Shown: piece by piece, positions 8,866 through 17,181 of the stretch
How the letters are laid out: every line of letters starts with the position of its first letter
Numbering within the stretch: position 1 is the stretch's first letter
Assembly: GCF_003385215.1 (NCBI RefSeq)
Contig: NZ_PQHW01000004.1
Location: 86,031-150,030 of the forward strand
DNA length: 64,000 nt
Direction of reading: 5' to 3'
Source of the DNA: Amycolatopsis thermalba
GTDB lineage: Bacteria; Actinomycetota; Actinomycetes; Mycobacteriales; Pseudonocardiaceae
Notes under the pieces: generated by a model
What the model was told of the DNA's origin: nothing
The model's database searches: none
Seen by the model: only the letters and a program-made list of their open reading frames with translations
Made by a program: the position numbers and the translations under genes

Positions 8866-8909
8866 GCGCATCCGCCCCGTGTCAGGCGACTGACGCAGGG
8901 CGGACGCGC
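8866..8909. terminator. long bidirectional hairpin between adenylate cyclase and proA
   Basis: The outer arms 8866-8877 and 8898-8909 pair over 11 of 12 positions. An inner stem GTCAG/CTGAC (8881-8885 with 8890-8894) closes a GCGA loop. It sits between two convergent genes and has no T-tract, as is common in high-GC actinobacteria. Confidence 0.75.
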
Positions 8910-8919
8910 TCGGCCCGGC

Positions 8920-10161
8920 TCAGTTGTCCGCGGGCAGGACCGCGTACTGGCGCACGTACAGGTCGGTGTAGGTGACCGGCCCGCGGGGGCCCGGCACCCG
9001 GTCCAGGTTGATGCCGGTCTCCGGCACGGCGAGGAGCTTGAAGCCGTCCAGCAGGCGCGTCGGGGCGTTCCAGAACACGCCGGTTCCGGTGTAGCCGTCG
9101 AGGAAGGCCGTCGCGGTCTCGGCGTTCTCGGTGGCGATGCCCGCCGCCAGGCCGGAGGTCTGCTCGTTGGCGACCGAGACCGCCTCGGCCACGCCGCTGA
9201 CCTGCGCGACGGTCACGGTGGCCTCGTGGTCGGAGTCGAGCGCCCACTCGTAGCCGATGGCGTGCTCGTGCGGCGGCAGGGACGGCGTCACCTTCCGCGC
9301 GGCCAGCGCCTCGGAGATGACCGGCCACAGCTGGTCGTGCACCGCGGAGTGGATGAGCAGCAGGTTCAGCCGGTTGCAGACGCCCAGCCGGTCCAGGCTG
9401 TTGAACACCAGGTCGCGGACCTTGCCGGCGTCGGCGGCCTCGTCGACGTACAGCACGCCACCGCCGTCGGCGTGGGCGAGCGTCCGGACGCCGTGCTGGG
9501 CGGCCTCCAGCGCGAGCGCGCGCGTGCTCTCGCCGCTGCCGCGCAGGATGACCAGCGGCACCAGGTCCGGGAACCGGACCAGGGCCGCGGCGGCCTCCCG
9601 CTCGACGCGCGGCACCAGCTGCACGACGGCGGGGTCGATACCCGCGTCGGACAGCGCCGGGGCGATGACCACCTCGAGCAGTCGCTGCGCGGAGCCCAGC
9701 GCGGCCGAACCGGTGCGCAGCACCCCGCCATTGCGGGACTTGACCAGCTGCGACGCGACGTCGACCGTCACGTTGGGCCGGGCCTCGTAGTTCGCGCCGA
9801 TGACGCCCACCGGGCGGCGCCGCTCGACCAGCCGCAGGCGGTCGGACAGCGCCTTCACCGGGATCGCGCGCTCCGGGTGGGGCGAGCCGGCCAGCAGGCG
9901 CAGCTGCTCGGCCATGCCGGTGAGCCGCTCCTCGGTGATCGTGAGACGGTCGAGCAGTCCGGCGCTCATGCCTTCCTGCTCCGCGCGCGCCACGTCGGCC
10001 CGGTTGGCCTCCAGGACGCTCTCGCGGGCGTCGAGGAGACGGTCCGCCATGGCGGTCAGCGCCGCGTCGATGGCCTCGTCCGACGCGGTGGCCAACGACG
10101 GGGCCGCCGCCTTGGCCGCCCGTGCGCACTCCTCAACAGCCTTCGCCACCTCGTCGGACAC
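8920..10161 (-). CDS. proA: gamma-glutamyl phosphate reductase
   Basis: This 413-residue aldehyde-dehydrogenase-fold enzyme reduces gamma-glutamyl phosphate to glutamate semialdehyde with NADPH in proline synthesis. Family landmarks are RRPVGVIGANYEARPNVTVD, the catalytic-Cys region GVCNRLNLLLIH, and the C-terminal block near GPVTYTDLYVRQY. I set the start at the GTG at 10161 because GGAGG lies 5 nt before it; an in-frame GTG at 10173 has no ribosome-binding site. ProB is not in the window. The M50 peptidase gene upstream is on the same strand, 51 bp away. Confidence 0.93.
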   Translation of the reverse strand: MSDEVAKAVEECARAAKAAAPSLATASDEAIDAALTAMADRLLDARESVLEANRADVARAEQEGMSAGLLDRLTITEERLTGMAEQLRLLAGSPHPERAIPVKALSDRLRLVERRRPVGVIGANYEARPNVTVDVASQLVKSRNGGVLRTGSAALGSAQRLLEVVIAPALSDAGIDPAVVQLVPRVEREAAAALVRFPDLVPLVILRGSGESTRALALEAAQHGVRTLAHADGGGVLYVDEAADAGKVRDLVFNSLDRLGVCNRLNLLLIHSAVHDQLWPVISEALAARKVTPSLPPHEHAIGYEWALDSDHEATVTVAQVSGVAEAVSVANEQTSGLAAGIATENAETATAFLDGYTGTGVFWNAPTRLLDGFKLLAVPETGINLDRVPGPRGPVTYTDLYVRQYAVLPADN

Positions 10162-10212
10162 CGCTACCTCCACGCTGGAAACTGGGAGCCTCCAGTGTGC
10201 CGCACGGGCAGG

Positions 10213-10941
10213 TCAGGGCTGCAGTGCGGGTTCGAGCAGCCAGACGCCGCCGACGAACAGGCACGTGACCGCGATCACGCCGAGCATGAGCATCCACAGC
10301 GCGGCCGGGACGCCGGTCAGCCGGGCGAGCTGGTCCGCGTCGGAGTCCCGCGCCGCGCCGCGCCGCCGTTTCATCTGCAGCTCGATGACCGGCCGGAGCC
10401 CGCCCAGCAGCAGGAACCACGTGATCAGGTAGATGAACCACGCCTGCACCTGCGGCCCGGCGACCAGCGCGACCACCGCGAGCCCGCCGGCGGTGAGGAC
10501 CACGGACAGCACGCCGTAGGCGTTGCGGACCATGACCAGGACGCCGAGCAGCAGCAACGCGGCGAGCGCGAGCAGCACCGTGATGCGGCCCGCGGCCAGC
10601 AGGCTCGCGAAGGCCAGGCCGAGGATCCCGGGCGCCGGATAGCCCGCGAGGGCGGTCAGCACCATGCCCGGGCCCTCGGGCTTGCCCCGGGAGACCGTGA
10701 CGCCCGAGGTGTCGGAGTGCAGCTTGATCCCCTGCAGGCGACGCCCGGCCAGCACCGCGACCAGCGCGTGACCCGCCTCGTGCACGATCGTCACCACGTT
10801 GCGGGCCATCCGCCAGGGCGCGCCGGACAGCACCAGCAGGAGCGCCACACCGCCGGTCACCAGCGGCACCGGAATGGACGGATCCGGCTGCGCCCCGAAG
10901 AGACCCGCCAGCACGTCGAACTCTGCCGTCGCCTCGTTCAC
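10213..10941 (-). CDS. M50-like membrane metalloprotease
   Basis: The protein has 242 residues. VHEAGHALVAVLAG provides the HExxH zinc motif close to the N-terminus, followed by several hydrophobic segments and a polar cytoplasmic loop (QMKRRRGAARDSDAD) before the last helix. This layout matches the M50B group of predicted intramembrane peptidases in actinobacteria, whose substrates are mostly unknown. The GTG start at 10941 has only a weak GGTGAG ribosome-binding site. It may be transcribed with proA, though no functional link is evident. Confidence 0.82.
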   Translation of the reverse strand: MNEATAEFDVLAGLFGAQPDPSIPVPLVTGGVALLLVLSGAPWRMARNVVTIVHEAGHALVAVLAGRRLQGIKLHSDTSGVTVSRGKPEGPGMVLTALAGYPAPGILGLAFASLLAAGRITVLLALAALLLLGVLVMVRNAYGVLSVVLTAGGLAVVALVAGPQVQAWFIYLITWFLLLGGLRPVIELQMKRRRGAARDSDADQLARLTGVPAALWMLMLGVIAVTCLFVGGVWLLEPALQP

Positions 10942-11070
10942 GCGCGAAGCTCACCACATGTGGGGTGCACTCCCTGTAATCACCCCCATCGCGTTCACAG
11001 CTCCTTCACTGGTAGTTGGGTGCGGGACCGGACCCGCCTCGCGCCCGGCCGCACGCCGCAGCTCCGCCCG

Positions 11071-11340
11071 GCCGTGTTGACAGAGCGGCGCCCCATCAGA
11101 CCCCGCGCGGCAGCTCCGCCCGGGCGTGTTGACAGAGCGACGCCCCGCCGGGCCGCGTGCGACGGCTCTCCGGGCCGAGGTGACAGAGCGAGGCCCCGTC
11201 AGGGCCCACGCGTCAGTTCCCCGCCCGAGGGGACAGAGCAAGGCCCCGCCACCTCACATGCAGCGGCTCCTCCCCAACCGAGGTGAGAGAGCGAGGCCCT
11301 GCCATCCCCGCACGCGGCGGCCCCTCTCACCGAGGTAGCA
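11071..11340. repeat. five to six degenerate tandem copies of a unit of about 51 bp
   Basis: The anchor GACAGAGC recurs at 11079, 11131, 11182 and 11232, and as GAGAGAGC at 11285, giving spacings of 50-53 bp; a weaker copy follows near 11335. Each unit reads roughly GAGGTGACAGAGCGAGGCCC followed by a GC-rich segment ending GCAGCTCCGCCC. The array fills most of the 460-bp gap between the M50 peptidase and the AlkA-like gene. The rest of that gap shows nothing I recognise. Confidence 0.8.
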
Positions 11341-11401
11341 GCGTGGGCGCTCTGCCAGGCACGGTGGCAGCTCCCGCCCACGTGACGGTGCGGGCGATGT
11401 G

Positions 11402-12349
11402 TCAGGCGGCTTGCGTTGGCGCCTCCGTCGCTGCCCCGGCCGCGCTGGGCATCGGGTGGTGGGTGCGGTCCACTCGGAACAGGAGGGCTGCCCAGCTGCG
11501 GTACGGGGCCCACGCATCGGCGATCGAGGCGAGTTCCGTGGTCGATGCGGCGGGGCGGTCGTAGGCCCGGCGCATCTCCTCGAGCAGGTATCGCTCGTCC
11601 GTGGGGAAGACGTCCGGGTGGCCTGCGCCGCGGATCAGGATCAGCTGCGCCGAGAACGCCCCCACACCAGGCAGGGCGCGCAGTGCGTCCAGGGCATCCG
11701 CGGGATCCGCCGCGCGCAAGGCATCCGGGTCGAGGACGCCGGTCAGCGCGGCTTCGGCGACCACGCGCAGACGGTCCACTTTGATCTCCGGCAGCCACGA
11801 CGGCGCGGGCATCTCCAGCAACTCCGCCGGCGCCGGGAACGACCACAACGGACGCCCGTCGACATCGAGCTGCTCACCGTGCCGTTCAGCGATGCGTTGT
11901 TTGAACAACGCCGCCTGCGTGAACCGGATCCGCTGGCCGATGATCGCCCAGCAGGCGGCCTCGTACGGCGACGTGAACAGCACCGGCCGCAACCCGGGAT
12001 ACCGCGCCTGCAACGCACCCACCACCGGATCTCGCTCACCGACCGCCGCGAAACCGGAGCCGTCCACGTCCAGTGACAGGATCCGCGCCACGTGCCGCGC
12101 CGCCTCCTCGACATCCGCTTGCCCCGCCACCACAGTGACTTCGACGGACCCCGGCGCCCGCTGCCGCACCCGCACCCCCGTATGCACCCACCTGCCCGGC
12201 AACGGGAAGGCCAGCCGGAGCGTGCCCGGCTCCTCCGCCGCGTCCGGGCGCGACGCCGGCGCGAACCCCTCCAGGAAACCGGCCGCCGCCGCGAGGTCGA
12301 ACGGCCCCGGCACGGCGATCTCGACGGTGCCCGTCACACTGCTCGTCAT
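11402..12349 (-). CDS. DNA-3-methyladenine glycosylase 2 family protein (AlkA-like)
   Basis: This 315-residue protein is of the HhH-GPD superfamily. Residues about 120-290 hold the glycosylase fold. The helix-hairpin-helix is LRALPGVGAFSAQLILIRG, and the downstream Asp in VFPTDERYL corresponds to the catalytic Asp of AlkA. The N-terminal 110 residues resemble the AlkA N-terminal beta domain. It excises alkylated bases in base-excision repair. The ATG at 12349 has a GGAG ribosome-binding site; earlier codons in frame show no conservation. It is divergent from the erm leader region. Confidence 0.88.
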   Translation of the reverse strand: MTSSVTGTVEIAVPGPFDLAAAAGFLEGFAPASRPDAAEEPGTLRLAFPLPGRWVHTGVRVRQRAPGSVEVTVVAGQADVEEAARHVARILSLDVDGSGFAAVGERDPVVGALQARYPGLRPVLFTSPYEAACWAIIGQRIRFTQAALFKQRIAERHGEQLDVDGRPLWSFPAPAELLEMPAPSWLPEIKVDRLRVVAEAALTGVLDPDALRAADPADALDALRALPGVGAFSAQLILIRGAGHPDVFPTDERYLLEEMRRAYDRPAASTTELASIADAWAPYRSWAALLFRVDRTHHPMPSAAGAATEAPTQAA

Positions 12350-12434
12350 CGTTGCTCTCCTTCGGTTCGACGATGATGGGATGACGGTAGCGGGACCCAC
12401 CGACAATTCCGGGAAAACCAGTTGCCCGCCTCGC

Positions 12435-12440
12435 TACGGT
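12435..12440 (+). promoter_or_regulatory. -10 box TACGGT for the erm leader transcript
   Basis: TACGGT lies 6 nt before the ATG of the leader peptide at 12447, so the leader ORF may be leaderless. No convincing -35 box is seen, which would be consistent with an activator-dependent promoter. Confidence 0.4.
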
Positions 12441-12446
12441 GGGGCC

Positions 12447-12500
12447 ATGGGTATGTTCTCGCAGTCCTGCATGGTGTTCGCCCGCTTGCGGCGCGCCTGA
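12447..12500 (+). CDS. erm leader peptide MGMFSQSCMVFARLRRA
   Basis: This is a 17-codon ORF ending 87 bp before the methylase gene. Its start MGMFS recalls the ErmC leader, and its end contains RLR (residues 13-15), the basic-X-basic motif at which macrolide-bound ribosomes stall in the ErmD and ErmX class of leaders. An in-frame ATG at codon 3 is an alternative start, with GGTGGGG as its ribosome-binding site. Inverted repeats directly downstream are arranged for attenuation. Its role as a drug sensor is inferred from motif and position. Confidence 0.65.
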   Translation: MGMFSQSCMVFARLRRA

Positions 12501-12580
12501 CGCAGTGGCTGCCCTTCCACACCGAGTTCCCCACCGCCGGCCGCTGCGTCATGAGCTTCCTGCCCGCTCTCATGACGTGG
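12499..12580 (+). promoter_or_regulatory. competing hairpins of the erm attenuator
   Basis: The arm 12544-12555 pairs with 12569-12580 (nine perfect pairs CGTCATGAG/CTCATGACG plus three more including G-U). The 3' arm includes the start of the GTGGAG ribosome-binding site of erm. A competing pairing joins 12499-12508 (GACGCAGTGG) to 12541-12550 (CCGCTGCGTC), ten pairs sharing the same middle segment. The first competing arm begins at the leader stop codon. The direction of switching cannot be settled without a fold of the whole leader. Confidence 0.6.
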
Positions 12581-12587
12581 AGTTCCC

Positions 12588-13367
12588 ATGCCCTCGGCAC
12601 CCCGTGCCGGGCGGTCCGCCGGCGTGCATTTCCTTGCCACACCGGCGATCGCCGCACAACTCGTCCAATCCTGCACCGTCGGCGGTGACGATCTCGTCCT
12701 GGAGATCGGCGCCGGACAGGGCGCCCTCACCCGTCACCTCGCCGCCACCGGCGCGCGCATTCTCGCCGTCGAGCGAGATGACCACTTCGTGCGCCGCCTG
12801 ACCACCCATTTCGGTGATCGGCCGAACGTTCGCGTCGTGCACGGCGACGCCCGCGACATTCCCCTGCCCCGAAGGAAGTTCCTGCTGGTGGCCAATCTCC
12901 CGTACGCGCTGTCGACCACGATCCTGCGTCGCATGCTCACCGCCCGCACCGCGCTCCACCGTGCCGCGGTGATCGTCGAATGGGGCTTCGCCAAACGGAT
13001 CTGCGCGACCGTGCCCCGCCAGCTCGAACAGGCGTGGTGGGCCGCCCGCTTCGACCTCGAACTGGTGACCCGGATCGGCCCGCACCACTTCTCCCCGCCA
13101 CCGCGCGTCGACTCCGCGCACCTGGCGATCCGCCGCAACTCGTTCCCCCGCTCGGCCGAACGAGCACTGTGGACAGTCCTGTCCAGCGCCTACCGCCACC
13201 CCACCGCACCGGCGGACCGGCTGTTCGACCGGCGCGCCCTGCGCCGCGCCGGAATCCAGCCGACCGAACCCGCCGCCACCGTCCCGCCCCACGCCTGGGC
13301 ACGCCTGGCGCGCGACCTGTCCCCCGGCCGCACCTGGCCGGCCCTGCCGAAACGGCTCCGGGAGTGA
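12588..13367 (+). CDS. erm: 23S rRNA (adenine-N6) methyltransferase, Erm type
   Basis: This 259-residue enzyme is of the RsmA/Erm family. HFLATPAIAAQLV corresponds to the N-terminal block, E39-IGAGQG is the SAM-binding motif I, VERDDHF the acidic ribose-binding motif, NLPY (103-106) the catalytic motif IV, and FSPPPRVDSAHLAI the C-terminal signature. Erm enzymes methylate A2058 of 23S rRNA and give macrolide-lincosamide-streptogramin B resistance. RsmA is the alternative, but the leader peptide, genomic context and short Arg-rich C-terminus favour Erm. The ATG has a GGAG ribosome-binding site partly held in a hairpin. Confidence 0.85.
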   Translation: MPSAPRAGRSAGVHFLATPAIAAQLVQSCTVGGDDLVLEIGAGQGALTRHLAATGARILAVERDDHFVRRLTTHFGDRPNVRVVHGDARDIPLPRRKFLLVANLPYALSTTILRRMLTARTALHRAAVIVEWGFAKRICATVPRQLEQAWWAARFDLELVTRIGPHHFSPPPRVDSAHLAIRRNSFPRSAERALWTVLSSAYRHPTAPADRLFDRRALRRAGIQPTEPAATVPPHAWARLARDLSPGRTWPALPKRLRE

Positions 13368-13443
13368 CGAACTCTCAGGAAAATCTTCTCAGGAGATTTC
13401 CGGGTCGCTCCACAGGATTCTCACAAGAACGCGGACCAACCTC

Positions 13444-14370
13444 ATGAGCATGAACGAGAACGAGTTCCGGGCGAGCCAGGTCGGCGGGGTCCCGCCGACC
13501 TACAGCCACCCCCACTACCAGCAGCCGCTCGCGGCCGCGCCGGTGCTCACGCCCCCGCGGCCCAAGAAGAAGCGCGTCGCCGCACTCGTCACCGCCGGCA
13601 CCCTCGCCGCGGCCGTGATCGGCGGCGCCAGCGGAGCCGCCGTCGTGGCCCTCGACAGCGGCACCTCCACGGGCACGGCCACGTCCGCGACCACGGTGTC
13701 CAGCACCACGAACACCGACGTCAGCGCCGTCGCCGCCAAGGTCCTGCCGAGCGTCGTGCAGGTCAACGTCACGACCCGCCAGGGCGAGGCCATCGGATCC
13801 GGCGTGATCCTGACCGCCGACGGCAAGATCCTCACCAACGCGCACGTTGTGTCCGACGCCGTCGGCGACGTCACCATCACCCTGTCCGACGGCACCGAGT
13901 ACCAGGCCAGCGTCCTCGGCGCGGACACCAAGGCCGACATCGCCGTCCTGCAGGCCAAAGGCGCCAGCGGCCTCACCGCCGCCACCCTCGGCGACTCCGG
14001 CAAGGTGCAGGTCGGCGAACAGGTCGTCGCCATCGGCTCCCCCGGCGGACTGCAGAACACCGTCACCTCGGGCATCGTCAGCGCCGTCGACCGCGACCTC
14101 TCCGACATCTCCAGCGGCGAGCCGGAGACCCCGTTCGGGCAGACCGCCAACACCGCCAGCGACAGCCCCAGCTACACCGCCATCCAAACCGACGCCTCCA
14201 TCAACCAGGGCAACTCCGGCGGACCACTCGTCAACATGAACGGCGAGGTCATCGGCATCAACTCCGCCCTCTACAGCCCGTCGGCCACCTCCACCGGATC
14301 CGTCGGCATCGGCTTCGCCATCCCCATCGACGACGCCAAGACGATCATCGCGCAGATCGAGAACAGCTGA
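13444..14370 (+). CDS. membrane-anchored trypsin-like serine protease (S1C, HtrA-like, no PDZ)
   Basis: The protein has 308 residues. A Pro-rich cytosolic N-terminus and KKKR stop are followed by one transmembrane helix (about 44-70), a Ser/Thr-rich linker, and the protease domain (95-300). The catalytic triad is H134 (TNAHVV), D165 (KADIAVL) and S258 (QGNSGGPL). The PDZ domain usual in HtrA is missing: the protein ends 25-30 residues after the last protease strand. It probably faces the cell exterior and acts in envelope protein quality control. A hairpin terminator follows. Confidence 0.9.
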   Translation: MSMNENEFRASQVGGVPPTYSHPHYQQPLAAAPVLTPPRPKKKRVAALVTAGTLAAAVIGGASGAAVVALDSGTSTGTATSATTVSSTTNTDVSAVAAKVLPSVVQVNVTTRQGEAIGSGVILTADGKILTNAHVVSDAVGDVTITLSDGTEYQASVLGADTKADIAVLQAKGASGLTAATLGDSGKVQVGEQVVAIGSPGGLQNTVTSGIVSAVDRDLSDISSGEPETPFGQTANTASDSPSYTAIQTDASINQGNSGGPLVNMNGEVIGINSALYSPSATSTGSVGIGFAIPIDDAKTIIAQIENS

Positions 14371-14376
14371 CACACC

Positions 14377-14409
14377 CGGAACGGGCCGCGGTCGGGGCGG
14401 CCCGTTCCG
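14377..14409 (+). terminator. hairpin terminator after the serine protease gene
   Basis: A perfect 12-bp stem (14377-14388 with 14398-14409, CGGAACGGGCCG/CGGCCCGTTCCG) closes a 9-nt loop directly after the stop codon. There is no T-tract. Confidence 0.75.
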
Positions 14410-14442
14410 CTGTGCCGGACGGTCCCCGCGCGCGGCCCGCGT

Positions 14443-14448
14443 TAGGGT
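14443..14448 (+). promoter_or_regulatory. -10 box TAGGGT of a probable leaderless promoter for orn
   Basis: TAGGGT lies 6 nt before the GTG start at 14455, and there is no clear ribosome-binding site, so the orn message is probably leaderless. Confidence 0.45.
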
Positions 14449-14454
14449 TTCCCG

Positions 14455-15063
14455 GTGACCGACCGTCTTGTCTGGATCGACTGCGAGATGACAGGGCTGG
14501 ACCTCGCGAAGGACGCCCTGATCGAAATCGCCGCCCTGGTGACCGACGCCGACCTCAACATCCTCGGCGACGGCCTCGACCTCGTCATCCACGCCGATGA
14601 CGACGTGCTCGCCGGCATGCCCGACGTCGTGCGCGAAATGCACGCCAAATCCGGGCTCACCGACGAAGTCCGCCGCTCCGTCACCACCCTCGAGGAAGCC
14701 GAACAACGCGTCCTCGACTACATCCGGACCCACGTTCCCGAAGCCAACAGCGCCCCCCTCGCCGGCAACTCCATCGCCACCGACCGCGGATTCATCGCCC
14801 GCGACATGCCGGCCCTCGACGCCCACCTGCACTACCGCATGGTCGACGTGTCCTCGGTCAAGGAACTCGTGCGGCGCTGGTACCCCCGCATCTACTACGC
14901 CAAGCCCGAGAAGGGCCTCGCGCACCGGGCACTCGCCGACATCAAGGAATCCATCAGCGAACTCGACTACTACCGGCGCACCGCGTTCGTGCCCCTACCC
15001 GGCCCCAGCACCGACGAAGCCCGCGCCGCGGCCGCCGAAGTGCAGCTCAAACACACCAAGTGA
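14455..15063 (+). CDS. orn: oligoribonuclease
   Basis: This 202-residue DEDDh exonuclease degrades 2-5 nt RNA fragments and pGpG. The motifs [10 protein letters not shown] (first D and E), the [11 protein letters not shown] region (third Asp) and [11 protein letters not shown] (His and Asp) are all visible. The protein begins [16 protein letters not shown], so the GTG at 14455 fits the family start. It is followed by tRNA-His on the same strand after about 70 bp, an arrangement often seen in actinobacteria. Confidence 0.96.
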   Translation: MTDRLVWIDCEMTGLDLAKDALIEIAALVTDADLNILGDGLDLVIHADDDVLAGMPDVVREMHAKSGLTDEVRRSVTTLEEAEQRVLDYIRTHVPEANSAPLAGNSIATDRGFIARDMPALDAHLHYRMVDVSSVKELVRRWYPRIYYAKPEKGLAHRALADIKESISELDYYRRTAFVPLPGPSTDEARAAAAEVQLKHTK

Positions 15064-15135
15064 CCCCCCGCGTGCCCCCGCTCGCGGGCACGCTACGATA
15101 TCCCGGCTGGTGGCGATCGCAAGACGCCCCACGTG

Positions 15136-15211
15136 GTGGGTGTAGCTCAGCTGGTAGAGCACCTGGTTGTGGTCCAGGAAGTCGCGGGTTCAAGTCCCGT
15201 CACTCACCCCA
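15136..15211 (+). tRNA. tRNA-His (GTG anticodon)
   Basis: The acceptor GTGGGTG pairs with CACTCAC with one G-U. The D-arm is GCTCAGCTGGTAGAGC, the anticodon loop is TTGTGGT, and the T-loop is TTCAAGT. The discriminator C and CCA are encoded. A G at 15135 could be the extra G-1 typical of tRNA-His. Confidence 0.96.
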
Positions 15212-15227
15212 TGGCCCCACCCTGCTC

Positions 15228-15720
15228 GGTCGCTTCGCGGCCTCGCCGGGTGGGGTTCGTCATTTCCTCCGGGGGCCGAGCCCCCGGACCCCCACGGTGC
15301 GAGCTCCTCACCCCGGCGAGCGCTGGGCACGAATGGCGGGGACCAGCGTGGCCCGGACGAGGTCGCTGGGGCGACCTCATCGGGCCTCGGCGGGCGCGGG
15401 TGCGAGTGGCCTGGGGCTGGTCGCTTCGCGGCCTCGCCGGGTGGGGTTCGTCATTTCCTCCGGGGGCCGAGCCCCCGGACCCCCACGGTGCGAGCTCCTC
15501 ACCCCGGCGAGCGCTGAGCACGAATGGCGGGGACCAGCGTGGCCCGGACGAGGTCGCTGGGCGACCTCATCGGGCGTGGGCTGGTGCGGGGTCCCCTACT
15601 CGGTCGCTGGGCGACCTCGTGGGGGCCGTTGGGTGGGGTTCGTCATTCCTCCAGAGGTCCCCGCAGCCCCAGGGCGCGAGCTTCCTCGCCCTGGCGAGCG
15701 CTGCGCGACCTCGTCGGGGC
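15228..15720. repeat. direct repeats of about 190 bp with strong hairpins, downstream of tRNA-His
   Basis: Copy 1 (15228-15418) and copy 2 (15419 to about 15600) are nearly identical for about 160 bp. A third, diverged copy runs to about 15720. Each full copy carries a hairpin CCGGGGGC-CGA-GCCCCCGG (15269-15287 in copy 1) and a second, GAGGTCGC-loop-GCGACCTC (15359-15378 in copy 1). No protein is predicted with confidence. It fills the 518-bp gap between tRNA-His and the L,D-transpeptidase gene. Confidence 0.85.
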
Positions 15721-15729
15721 GTCGCGCCT

Positions 15730-16926
15730 TCAGCTGCTTGTGGGGGTTGTCCAGGCTGTCCAGGGGAGTTGCCAGACCGACCAGCCGTCGGTCGGTTCCA
15801 GGGGCTGGCCGCCGCTGTTCGTGACCGTGAACAGGTCGCCCTTCTTCGACAGGTCCATCAGCCACTTCGCGTTCGCGTCCGACAGGTTGATGCAGCCGTG
15901 CGACACGTTCCGGCGCCCCTGCAAACCCACCGACCACGGCGCCGAGTGGTAGAAGATCCCGCTGTTCGACAAGCGCACCGCGTACTTCACGAACGTCCGG
16001 TAACCGCCCGGAGTGTCGGCCGGGACACCGTACGTGCCGGAATCCATGGTGTAGCCGTTGTGCTCACTCATCACCGTGTACGTGCCCACCGGCGTCGTGT
16101 TACCCGGCTTGCCCATCGAGATCGGCAACGTCCGCACCTCGGCGTCGTTCACCATCACCTTCGCCTGGTGCGACGCCCCATCGGCGACCACGACCACCTT
16201 GTCACCCACTGTGATCTTCGCCGCACGGTCTTCCAGCCCGTACGCGCCGCCACCCAGCGGCTTGCCGTAGATCGCGGCCTCCACGGAGATCCTCGTGCCC
16301 GGCTGCCAGTAGTCCTTCGGCCGCCAGATCACCATGCTGTCGCTCATCCAGCGGAACGCGCCCTCGGTGACCGGCTCGGTCACCACCTTCAGCGCCCGCT
16401 CCGCCGCCGACCGGTCGGCCACCTTCGAGTTGAACGTGAAGATCAACGGCATCCCGACGCCGACCGTCTCCCCGTCCTGCATGTTCAACGAGACGGAGAT
16501 CGTCTTCCGCGGCTTCGCCACCGTGGTGAACGTCGAGGTCGAGGTGACCTGCTTGCCGTCCCCGCCCACCGCGACCGCCGTCAGCGTGTACTGCTTGCCG
16601 TAGCCGAGACCGTCGGCGAACTCCCACGACGTGCCGTCCGCCGACAAGGCACCCGGAACGGCCTCACCCTCCGGGTTGCGCAGCGTGACCTCGGTCAACC
16701 TGCCGCCGGTAGCCGTCACCGAAACGGGTTCACCTGGCGCGACGTCCGCGGCACCGGACGACGGAACCACGGCGATCGACGCCGGCCGAGCAGCTTCCGC
16801 CGAAGCCGAGGCTGACGCCCCTGAACCGCTGGTACCGCCGTTGCCAGCCTCCGCCGTGCAGCCGGCCAGCAACCCGGCCGCCAGCACCAGGCAAGCCCAT
16901 CTGCCCGCAACCACCGAACGCCGCAT
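15730..16926 (-). CDS. L,D-transpeptidase lipoprotein (LdtMt2-like)
   Basis: The protein has 398 residues. The signal peptide ends in a lipobox LLAGC (C23), so it is a lipoprotein. Two Ig-like domains (about 50-240) precede the YkuD catalytic domain (about 243-380), which contains H327 and the active-site motif SHGCINLS with H343 and C345. It makes 3-3 cross-links between meso-diaminopimelate residues in peptidoglycan, acts outside the membrane and is a target of carbapenems. The C-terminus is Trp-rich (WSVWQLPWTAW), as in mycobacterial relatives. Confidence 0.94.
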   Translation of the reverse strand: MRRSVVAGRWACLVLAAGLLAGCTAEAGNGGTSGSGASASASAEAARPASIAVVPSSGAADVAPGEPVSVTATGGRLTEVTLRNPEGEAVPGALSADGTSWEFADGLGYGKQYTLTAVAVGGDGKQVTSTSTFTTVAKPRKTISVSLNMQDGETVGVGMPLIFTFNSKVADRSAAERALKVVTEPVTEGAFRWMSDSMVIWRPKDYWQPGTRISVEAAIYGKPLGGGAYGLEDRAAKITVGDKVVVVADGASHQAKVMVNDAEVRTLPISMGKPGNTTPVGTYTVMSEHNGYTMDSGTYGVPADTPGGYRTFVKYAVRLSNSGIFYHSAPWSVGLQGRRNVSHGCINLSDANAKWLMDLSKKGDLFTVTNSGGQPLEPTDGWSVWQLPWTAWTTPTSS

Positions 16927-17102
16927 GATGCCCCCAATCCGGTGAAGATCGCCCGCTTCGTTCTCCTGCGCCCAGTCTGCCCGATCTCGCCGAGACGAGG
17001 GGCAAAGACCTGCCGAAACACGAGAGGGGACCCCCGTGAACGGCCTCCCGCGGGCGTGCTAATCTTTTTTCCGTCGCCAGGGAGACCAGGCGGCCGAGGC
17101 CA

Positions 17103-17175
<73 letters not shown>

Positions 17176-17181
17176 CAGTCA

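Noticed and set aside
11071..11340. CRISPR array
   Set aside because: Repeats are adjacent, degenerate and about 51 bp long, with no unique spacers and no cas genes nearby.
12588..13367. RsmA (KsgA) housekeeping dimethylase instead of Erm
   Set aside because: KsgA cannot be excluded by motifs alone, but the short form, the Arg-rich tail and the regulated leader with a stalling motif are typical of Erm. Kept as an alternative.
15228..15720. Protein-coding ORFs running through the repeats after tRNA-His
   Set aside because: Several overlapping frames stay open only because of high GC; the peptides repeat the DNA repeat and have no start signals or known domains.
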